Below, piece after piece: positions 1 through 5,002 of a DNA stretch of 5,002 bases. A model generated the notes under the pieces. That model did no database searches and was not told the origin of the DNA. It saw nothing but the letters and a program-made list of their open reading frames with translations. Every line of letters begins with the position of its first letter. Position 1 is the stretch's first letter. The position numbers and the translations under genes are program-made. The DNA is from a bacterium (GTDB lineage Bacteria; Desulfobacterota; DSWW01): contig JAUWSZ010000278.1 in assembly GCA_030609865.1 (NCBI GenBank), positions 1-5,002 of the forward strand, in the 5' to 3' direction.

Positions 1-879
1 CAGGACATGTTCCACCATGTCCCGGATTTTCGAGGCAACGGCCTTTGATTCTTCGTGCAGGGGGTCTCCCTCGGCAAACAGATCCGGATATTTTTTTAAG
101 AAACTGGCACAGCTGGAGCAGTCCGTGACGATCACATCGAAAGGCTCGGCGGTGAGCACTTCGAGGTTCCGGACGGCCAGCCTCCTCGCCGCTGCCCGGT
201 CTCCGTAACTCCCGGCCGGCAGTCCGCAGCACGTATTGTCCAGGATATGGACCTCGAGGGCCGCCTCGCGCAGGAGGTCGAGGGAGGCCTCGGCTGCAAC
301 CGGGTTCATGATCTCCATCCCGCAGCCGACAAAGTATCCGATGCGAAGTTCCTTGCCCCGGCCTTCAAGGGCCCCGGGCGGGAATCTCTCGCGCAACGCG
401 TAGCCCGGCATCCGTCCGATGATCTTCTCGCTTTTCGGGAAGTCCCGGCCGAAGATCCGCAACAAACCGAGGGCCCGGGCGACGCTGGAAAGCCCGCTGT
501 TTTTCCCGAGGGCAACCGCCCTGGCCACTCGCCTGAGGCGTTCGGGGTAAGGGAGCAAATGCTCGAACAGCAGTTTGTGAATACGCTTTCGTCCTACCTT
601 TTCGAGGTATTCTTCGCGCGCATCGACGATCAGATCCGCCGTCGGGACCGCGGGAAAGCAGTTCGTCGTACACGCCCCGCAGAGCAGGCACGCGAACAAC
701 GGGTCTTCCAGGTCTGTGGACCATTCCAGGCGCCCCTCGTTCAGGGCCCGCAGCAGTGCCACCCTCCCGCGGGCAACACCCGCTTCGTGTCCGGTGGCGC
801 GGAAGGTCGGGCAGGCGACCTGGCAGAATCCGCACCGATTGCACATGGCAATCGTCTGATCATGTTCGGATATCTTCAT
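1..879 (-). CDS. glcF: Glycolate oxidase iron-sulfur subunit GlcF, 3' end cut off by window
   Basis: This is the Fe-S electron-transfer subunit of glycolate dehydrogenase. It accepts electrons from the GlcD/GlcE flavins and passes them on, probably at the inner face of the membrane. The frame is open from ATG at 879 to the left edge, giving 293 residues; E. coli GlcF is about 407 aa, so roughly the last quarter is missing. Two ferredoxin-type 4Fe-4S motifs are visible: C13-x2-C16-x2-C19-x3-C23-P (CNRCGFCQVACP) and C64-x2-C67-x2-C70-x3-C74 (CLLCGACTTNC). A cysteine-rich CCG domain follows, with GYFVGCG (C186), NTCCG (C217-C218) and CSSC (C254, C257). The second CCG domain expected in the family would lie outside the window. 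The start is chosen because an in-frame TGA lies 8 codons upstream; a second in-frame ATG at codon 12 (MCNRCG) is possible. The ribosome-binding site is weak (GGA about 9 nt upstream, GAAAGG about 20 nt). The start is 38 nt after the glcDE stop, so co-transcription is likely. Related Fe-S subunits of lactate oxidases (LldF, LutA/LutB type) are the alternatives; the flavoprotein neighbour favours GlcF. Confidence 0.94.
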   Translation of the reverse strand, partial: MKISEHDQTIAMCNRCGFCQVACPTFRATGHEAGVARGRVALLRALNEGRLEWSTDLEDPLFACLLCGACTTNCFPAVPTADLIVDAREEYLEKVGRKRIHKLLFEHLLPYPERLRRVARAVALGKNSGLSSVARALGLLRIFGRDFPKSEKIIGRMPGYALRERFPPGALEGRGKELRIGYFVGCGMEIMNPVAAEASLDLLREAALEVHILDNTCCGLPAGSYGDRAAARRLAVRNLEVLTAEPFDVIVTDCSSCASFLKKYPDLFAEGDPLHEESKAVASKIRDMVEHVL

Positions 880-917
880 CGCGAGGTGTCCGAAATCGGC
901 CTTTCAAAAACCACAGT

Positions 918-3521
918 CTATTTCCTTCCCGGCAGACGACCGGGGGCGAAGATGTTCTTCGGGTCGAGCGCGTCTTTCACTTTGTGCATGACCTTCCATG
1001 CCGCTTGAGACGGCCCGTACACGTCTTGGCGTTTCCTGAAATCATCCGGCGCCTTCTCGAGCAGGATGTGACCGTCCAGGTCCATCGCGTGGCCGCACAG
1101 CCTCTCCCAGGCGTCTTCCGATAAGTGTGACATTCCCGCCCGCACCCTTCCGCACCCGAAATCCGCCAGAAGGCCTTCCGTTTGCGTTGCCCCGGCCATC
1201 CCGTCGACAAAATCCTTGACCTTGTCGATGGGCAGGTCGGCTCTCAGGAGGAACAGGGAGCGATGCATGGATTCGTCGGTATCCGTAAAGAGTCCGTCTT
1301 CGACCGAATAGCCTTGAGGTGCTTCCCCCTCCAGGCCGCTGCGGGCAAACAAGTCTGAGCAGCGTTCCGCTTGCGCCTCCACGGTCTCTCCGAATCCCTC
1401 GAGGCCGACCAGAAGCCTCCAACTTGCTTGCCCCGTTTTCGTTCCATCGGTGGCTCCGTCGAGCGGGCTCGCTGCAACGAAGGTCGGCTCCATGTTCGAG
1501 CGCAGAAGCCCTGCGGCTGCTGAGGAGATCTTCTCGAGTGGACCGCACGCACCGACTGCGCGGCAAGACTCGGGCAGAGAAGAGACGCGGAGAGTGAGTT
1601 CCGTCAGGAACCCGAGCGTTCCGGCCGAGCCCGCCAGCAGACGTCCGAGGTCATAGCCTGCCACGTTCTTGACCACCTTCCCTCCGGTCGAGATGAGGCG
1701 TCCCGTTCCGGAGACGAAGCGTAGCCCGAGAAGGAGATCGCGGGGCGCCCCGTAGCGCAACCGTTCCGGCCCGCAGGCGCCAAGGGCTACCATGCTGCCA
1801 AGGGTAGTGGGCTTTCCGAGGAAGGGCCGGATGGGCAACCACTGCCTGTTTGCCCTCAAGGCCTCCTGCAATGCGTCCAACGAGATCCCGGCCTCCACCG
1901 TGATGGTTTGGTTCGGCGGATCGTACTCGACGATCGATGCGAGGCCCGTGATCCGGAGGGCAAGCAGGTCGCGGTCGGCCATGTTGCCAAAGGTGCGCCA
2001 TCGGCCCCCGCCTTCCGGCAGGAGCGCGGTTCCTTCCCGGAAGGCCTGGGTGACGACCTCACATGCCTCTGCGGCCGTCGTGGGTGTGAGTTCGTCCACA
2101 CCGGAGATCTCCCGTCCCCGGCGCTCTTCCGCAGGCTGCGCGCGGGCAGGGGCCGGGATTGCCTTCCCGGGGTTGAGCCTCTGTTCCGGATCAAAGGCGT
2201 GCCGCACCGCACGCTGGGCATCCAGGTCGTCCTCGGAGAAGATCATGTGCATCGCCTCGAGCTTCTCGACGCCTACGCCGTGCTCACCCGTGATCGTCCC
2301 GCCCAGGTCCACGCACTCCTTCATGATCTCCCATCCTGCCTCGTGCACCCGGTGCAACTGGTCCGGATCCCGGGAGTCGAAGAAGAGCAGGGGGTGGAGA
2401 TTCCCGTCGCCTGCGTGGAACACGTTCCCGTGGGCGAGCTGATGGCGTTCCGCGATCGCTCGAACCCGCTCGAGGGCCTCGGGAAGCTTCGTGCGCGGCA
2501 CCGTGCAATCGGCCACGAGATAGCTGGGGGCAAGCCGTGCGATCGCACCGAAGGCCCCCCGCCTGCCCGCCCAGAGCAGGTCGCGCTCGCCCGAATCCCC
2601 TGCCTCCCGCACCTGCCGGCAGCCCTGGGCGGAGCAGATCTCGCGAATCCTCTCCGCCTGTCCCTTGAGCCCCACGGCCGGCCCGTCCACCTCGATGATC
2701 AGGACTGCCGCCGCGTCCAACGGGTAGCCGCACGGGTAGCTTTCCTCCACGGCCCGTATGACCATGGCATCCATCATCTCCAGGGAGGCGGGCACGATCC
2801 CCTCGGCGATGATTTCAGAGACGGAGCGTGCCGCATCCGCCACCTGGTCGTAAACGGCCAGCAGGGTCACGACCGATTCTGCCAACGGAAGGATCCGAAC
2901 CGTGATCTCGGTTACGATCCCGAGGGTGCCCTCGCTTCCCACGAGGATGCCGCACAGGTCGTAGCCCGGCGGGTCGAGCACCTGACCGCCGATGCGCACT
3001 GCCTCGCCGTCGGGCAAGACGACCTCCAGGCCGAGGATGTGGTTCTTCGTGACTCCATGCTTCACGCATCGAGGCCCGCCCGAGTTCTCACCCACGTTCC
3101 CGCCCAGGGTGGCAACCTTCTGACTAGCCGGGTCCGGGGCGTAGAAGAACCGGAGCGGGGCAAGGGCGTTCTGGAGTTCCAGGTTCGTCACGCCGGCCTG
3201 GACCTGAGCACAGCGTCGATCCGTCCGGATGGAGAGGATCCGGTTCAGGCGTGACAGGCAGATGATCAGCCCGTTTTCGGGCGCAATGCTTCCGCCCGAC
3301 AGGTTGGTGCCGAAGCCTCGCGGCACGTAGGGGATGCCCGCCTCCGAGGCGGCCCGGACCACGTTCGCGGTTTCCCGCGTGTCGGCAGGGAAGACAACCG
3401 CCCCAGGCTGTCCCTTGGCAAGGGAGGCATCGTAGGAGTAGACCTCCAGATCGGTCGGGTCGGAGCGAACATGCTCCTTCCCGACGATTTTTCTAAGTCT
3501 TCGGAGCAATCGAGGGTCCAT
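918..3521 (-). CDS. glcDE: Fused glycolate oxidase flavoprotein, GlcD-GlcE in one polypeptide
   Basis: The product is an 867-residue FAD-linked 2-hydroxy acid oxidoreductase that joins two normally separate subunits; predicted reaction glycolate -> glyoxylate, cytoplasmic or membrane-associated with GlcF. Residues 1-455 match GlcD: FAD pyrophosphate loop VPRGFGTNLSGG (67-77), LGGNVGENSGG (139-149), GSEGTLGIVTE (195-205), then the FAD-oxidase C-terminal domain with HAGDGNLHP (H369, H376) and TGEHGVG (E413, H414). These correspond to the metal- and substrate-binding residues known in D-2-hydroxyglutarate dehydrogenase. GlcD ends at FDPEQRLNPGK (443-453). A polar linker at about 456-476 leads to GlcE, with KVVKNVAGYDLGRLLAGSAG (615-634), TLGFLTELTLRV (635-646) and the C-terminal DPKNIFAPGR (853-862). 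E. coli GlcD and GlcE are about 499 and 350 aa. The frame is open 49 codons further upstream, but that stretch lies inside the aminotransferase gene; ATG at 3521 has GAGGT 4 nt upstream and gives the expected GlcD N-terminus. D-lactate or D-2-hydroxyglutarate are alternative substrates; glycolate is favoured by the GlcE/GlcF parts and the glyoxylate aminotransferase neighbour. Confidence 0.95.
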   Translation of the reverse strand: MDPRLLRRLRKIVGKEHVRSDPTDLEVYSYDASLAKGQPGAVVFPADTRETANVVRAASEAGIPYVPRGFGTNLSGGSIAPENGLIICLSRLNRILSIRTDRRCAQVQAGVTNLELQNALAPLRFFYAPDPASQKVATLGGNVGENSGGPRCVKHGVTKNHILGLEVVLPDGEAVRIGGQVLDPPGYDLCGILVGSEGTLGIVTEITVRILPLAESVVTLLAVYDQVADAARSVSEIIAEGIVPASLEMMDAMVIRAVEESYPCGYPLDAAAVLIIEVDGPAVGLKGQAERIREICSAQGCRQVREAGDSGERDLLWAGRRGAFGAIARLAPSYLVADCTVPRTKLPEALERVRAIAERHQLAHGNVFHAGDGNLHPLLFFDSRDPDQLHRVHEAGWEIMKECVDLGGTITGEHGVGVEKLEAMHMIFSEDDLDAQRAVRHAFDPEQRLNPGKAIPAPARAQPAEERRGREISGVDELTPTTAAEACEVVTQAFREGTALLPEGGGRWRTFGNMADRDLLALRITGLASIVEYDPPNQTITVEAGISLDALQEALRANRQWLPIRPFLGKPTTLGSMVALGACGPERLRYGAPRDLLLGLRFVSGTGRLISTGGKVVKNVAGYDLGRLLAGSAGTLGFLTELTLRVSSLPESCRAVGACGPLEKISSAAAGLLRSNMEPTFVAASPLDGATDGTKTGQASWRLLVGLEGFGETVEAQAERCSDLFARSGLEGEAPQGYSVEDGLFTDTDESMHRSLFLLRADLPIDKVKDFVDGMAGATQTEGLLADFGCGRVRAGMSHLSEDAWERLCGHAMDLDGHILLEKAPDDFRKRQDVYGPSQAAWKVMHKVKDALDPKNIFAPGRLPGRK

Positions 3522-3523
3522 CG

Positions 3524-4708
3524 CTACCTCGAATAAATCTGCGCGGACGCCTCCAGGGCCCCGGACCCGACCTTGACTCCCCCATCCCTGAGCACGGTCT
3601 CCAGGGCAGCGAGGAACAGGTACACGTTGCGGGTCGAGGATGCGTGTCCCATGAGCCCGACTCGCCAAACCTTTCCGGCAAGATCGCCCAGGCCCCCTCC
3701 GATCTCGATCCCGAAGTGTCGGAGAAGCGATCCACGCACCTTCGCGTCGTCCGCCCCCTCCGGAATGCGTACGGCGTTCAACATCGGCAGGCGTTCCGCC
3801 TCGGGCACGAGCATGGAGAGCCCCATCGCCTCGAGTCCTGCCACCAGGGCAAGGTGGTTGAGGCGATGCCGGGCAAAGCGGGCCTGGAGGCCCTCCTCGG
3901 CGACGATGCGCAGGGCCTCGCGAAGGCCGTAGACCATGTTGATCGGTGCGGTGTGATGGTATTTGCGGTCACCGCCCCAGTAGTTGCGCACCATGCTCAT
4001 GTCCAGATACCAGCTCGCGACCGGGGTCTTCCGGGAGTCGAGGGCCTTCAGGGCTGCCGGACCGAGCGAGATCGGGGAGAGCCCGGGAGGGCAGGACAGG
4101 CATTTCTGAGTGCCGCTGTAAACGGCGTCGATGCCCCACGTGTCCACGGCCACTTCCAACCCGGCCAGAGAGGTCACGGCGTCCACCAGGAACAGCGCGC
4201 CTGCATCGTGGGCGATCTTCGAGAGGTCCTCGAGGGGCGTGCAGACCCCGGTCGAGGTCTCTGCATGGACAACCGCGATGAGCTTGGGTGCTTTCCCCTG
4301 GACCGCATTCCGGACCGTCTCCGGGTCGACCGCCCGCCCCCACTCGAAGTCCAGACGGGTGAGCCTGGCTCCGAGGCGACCGACGATGTCGCTCATGCGT
4401 GTGCCGAACACCCCGTTCACGCAGACAACCACCTCGTCCCCCGGTTCGACGAGGTTGACGAAGCAGGCCTCCATCCCTGCGCTGCCCGTGCCGGATACAG
4501 GAATGGTCAGCTCGTTTTCGGTCTGGAAAAGAAAACGGAGCAGCTGCTGGGTTTCATCCATAACGGCGAGAAAATACGGATCGAGATGGCCGATGCAGGG
4601 GGCCGACATGGCCTGGAGAACACGTGCCGGGACGTCGCTGGGGCCGGGGCCCATGAGTACACGGGTTCCCGGGTTGATGTCCCTGAAGCTCTGCGGATCG
4701 AGATGCAT
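3524..4708 (-). CDS. Alanine/serine-glyoxylate aminotransferase family protein (class V, PLP)
   Basis: This is a 394-residue, cytosolic, fold-type I PLP enzyme of the AGXT/SgaA family. It is predicted to transfer an amino group from alanine or serine to glyoxylate, giving glycine. Visible family marks are the N-terminal substrate loop MGPGPSDVP (19-27), the PLP phosphate-binding SGTGSAGMEA (72-81), the cofactor-ring aspartate D176 in LVDAVTS, the Schiff-base lysine K202 in YSGTQKCLSCPPG, YHHTAP (250-255), and substrate-carboxylate R349 in VWRVGLMGHAS. Length is normal for the family (about 380-400 aa). ATG at 4708 is chosen over the in-frame ATG ten codons upstream because an excellent AAAGGAGGT sits 5 nt before it and the longer form would place that site inside the coding region. 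The TAG stop is 2 nt from the glcDE start, implying translational coupling. Being next to glycolate oxidase genes points to glyoxylate as amino acceptor. Ureidoglycine-glyoxylate (PucG) or 2-aminoethylphosphonate transaminases are related, but nothing here suggests purine or phosphonate use. The amino donor cannot be settled from sequence. Confidence 0.94.
   Translation of the reverse strand: MHLDPQSFRDINPGTRVLMGPGPSDVPARVLQAMSAPCIGHLDPYFLAVMDETQQLLRFLFQTENELTIPVSGTGSAGMEACFVNLVEPGDEVVVCVNGVFGTRMSDIVGRLGARLTRLDFEWGRAVDPETVRNAVQGKAPKLIAVVHAETSTGVCTPLEDLSKIAHDAGALFLVDAVTSLAGLEVAVDTWGIDAVYSGTQKCLSCPPGLSPISLGPAALKALDSRKTPVASWYLDMSMVRNYWGGDRKYHHTAPINMVYGLREALRIVAEEGLQARFARHRLNHLALVAGLEAMGLSMLVPEAERLPMLNAVRIPEGADDAKVRGSLLRHFGIEIGGGLGDLAGKVWRVGLMGHASSTRNVYLFLAALETVLRDGGVKVGSGALEASAQIYSR
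3526..3530 (-). promoter_or_regulatory. Ribosome-binding site of glcDE overlapping the upstream stop codon
   Basis: GAGGT on the minus strand lies 4 nt before ATG 3521 and shares one base with the TAG stop (3524-3526) of the aminotransferase. Ribosomes ending the upstream gene would sit on this site, which fits coupled translation. It supports the 3521 start over the in-frame ATG at 3668. Confidence 0.7.
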
Positions 4709-4713
4709 GAACA

Positions 4714-4722
4714 ACCTCCTTT
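4714..4722 (-). promoter_or_regulatory. Strong Shine-Dalgarno site of the aminotransferase gene
   Basis: On the minus strand the bases read AAAGGAGGT, a near-perfect anti-16S complement, 5 nt before ATG 4708. It decides the start in favour of MHLDPQSF and against the upstream in-frame ATG at 4738. It also suggests that the first cistron is translated efficiently. Confidence 0.88.
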
Positions 4723-4758
4723 CTTGCGTACACAACACTCACGGATCATCGAATCTTC

Positions 4759-4778
4759 TGGTTGACGAGGCAATACCA
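4759..4778. promoter_or_regulatory. Possible operator: TGGT-N12-ACCA symmetry at the predicted start of transcription
   Basis: On the plus strand TGGT (4759-4762) is mirrored by ACCA (4775-4778), 12 bp apart and just downstream of the predicted -10 box. Such half-sites are seen in operators of GntR and other dimeric regulators, and glycolate operons are often controlled by a GntR-type regulator (GlcC in E. coli). No regulator gene is in the window. The half-sites are only 4 bp, so chance is a real possibility. Confidence 0.2.
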
Positions 4779-4779
4779 T

Positions 4780-4808
4780 AGGATAGGAGACTCCTCCTTT
4801 GCGGTCAA
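4780..4808 (-). promoter_or_regulatory. Predicted sigma70-type promoter of the operon
   Basis: On the minus strand a -35 box TTGACC (4803-4808; 5 of 6 to consensus) is separated by exactly 17 bp from a -10 box TATCCT (4780-4785; 4 of 6). Transcription would start near 4773, giving a leader of about 65 nt before ATG 4708. The spacer carries an 11-bp symmetrical sequence, AGGAGACTCCT on the plus strand (4785-4795), which could be incidental or an operator. The match is good by eye and correctly placed, but it is a prediction only, and the taxon's promoter preferences are unknown. Confidence 0.5.
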
Positions 4809-4879
4809 ACCGAGATCCCGCATATGGCGGCCTAGTGGCGTGACTTGGAAATACCGCTATGTTTCAGGAGAGTCTTGCC

Positions 4880-4986
4880 GTTCGGTGCTGTCCGGGGCTC
4901 CCTCTCCGATTTGCTTGGGCTCCGTCTCTCCCTCCCCCGAAGTCGCCCGGCGCAAATCTCCGACGGAACCCCGGACAGCACCGAAC
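4880..4986. repeat. Large imperfect inverted repeat (long hairpin), possibly a MITE-like or extragenic repeat element
   Basis: The left arm 4880-4914 and right arm 4952-4986 are reverse complements at 30 of 35 positions. The outer 18 bases of each arm (GTTCGGTGCTGTCCGGGG on the left) are identical once reverse-complemented. Pairing can continue inward through GGGC (4917-4920) with GCCC (4945-4948), leaving a loop of about 24 nt (4921-4944). A partial direct repeat, GGGCTCCCTCTC (4895-4906) and GGGCTCCGTCTC (4917-4928; 11 of 12), lets the right arm pair with either copy. No T-tract follows the stem on either strand, so it is not a standard intrinsic terminator. It lies about 70 bp upstream of the predicted -35 box. 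I see no target-site duplication and no coding content. It may be a dispersed extragenic repeat, a small non-autonomous element, or the end of a neighbouring transcription unit beyond the edge. Confidence 0.75.
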
Positions 4987-5002
4987 AACTCGAGCTCTGC
5001 AA

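Noticed and set aside
365..844. Minus-strand open frame of 159 codons on the same strand as glcF
   Set aside because: It is in another frame of the glcF coding region. Only the frame starting at 879 gives the cluster cysteines, so this is an alternate-frame shadow.
247..1008. Plus-strand open frame of 253 codons
   Set aside because: It overlaps glcF in antisense; the minus-strand frame shows two 4Fe-4S motifs and a CCG domain, so the plus frame is a shadow.
1908..3254. Long plus-strand open frame of 448 codons
   Set aside because: It is fully antisense to glcDE, whose conserved GlcD/GlcE motifs are unmistakable. The frame has low-complexity, His/Arg/Pro-rich shadow composition with no recognisable domain, as expected opposite a GC-rich gene.
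3522..3668. Upstream extension of glcDE by 49 codons
   Set aside because: The extension lies within the aminotransferase coding sequence, resembles nothing in GlcD and lacks a ribosome-binding site, while the ATG at 3521 has GAGGT properly placed.
3644..4765. Plus-strand open frame of 373 codons
   Set aside because: It is antisense to the aminotransferase, has no family motifs and no convincing ribosome-binding site, and is explained by the codon bias of the opposite gene.
4507..4779. Minus-strand 90-codon frame starting near the promoter, with an AGGAGG about 13 nt upstream
   Set aside because: It begins at the predicted -10 box and overlaps the aminotransferase start by about 200 nt in another frame. 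It has no recognisable features, and the AGGAGG lies within the promoter spacer, so it would not be in the transcript.
4880..4986. Intrinsic terminator
   Set aside because: The stem is very long and imperfect, the loop is large, and no run of T follows on either strand.
1..5002. CRISPR array, tRNA or rRNA genes, prophage or transposase genes
   Set aside because: I found no regularly spaced repeats, no tRNA-like or rRNA-like sequence, and no transposase or phage motifs on either strand.

Overview
The window is a GC-rich (clearly above 55 %), gene-dense bacterial segment in which every supported gene lies on the minus strand. In transcription order (right to left) these are a class-V PLP aminotransferase of the alanine/serine-glyoxylate type, a single-polypeptide GlcD-GlcE flavoprotein, and the first 293 codons of the iron-sulfur subunit GlcF, which runs off the left edge. 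The sequence does not fix the taxon. A GC-rich anaerobe such as a Thermodesulfobacteriota (former Deltaproteobacteria) or clostridial lineage would fit this gene arrangement, but that is a weak inference.

Layout: 1-879 glcF (5' part only, no stop in the window); 880-917 short gap; 918-3521 fused glcD-glcE; 2-nt gap; 3524-4708 aminotransferase; 4709-5002 upstream non-coding region. The upstream region holds a strong Shine-Dalgarno sequence, a sigma70-like promoter with a 17-bp spacer, small candidate operator symmetries, and a large imperfect inverted repeat of about 107 bp at 4880-4986 near the right edge.

The genes look like one operon for two-carbon metabolism. GlcDEF would oxidise glycolate (or a related 2-hydroxy acid) to glyoxylate, passing electrons from flavin through the Fe-S clusters of GlcF to a quinone or other acceptor. 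The aminotransferase would convert glyoxylate to glycine using alanine, serine or another amino donor. Together they form a glycolate -> glyoxylate -> glycine module like bacterial photorespiratory or glycolate salvage. The long plus-strand open frames are antisense shadows of these GC-rich genes.

The less ordinary points are the in-frame GlcD-GlcE fusion, the aminotransferase in first position and tightly coupled to the fusion, and the long hairpin-forming repeat upstream. I see no clear sign of a wholly new system; the core is a recognisable glycolate oxidase operon in an unusual arrangement.
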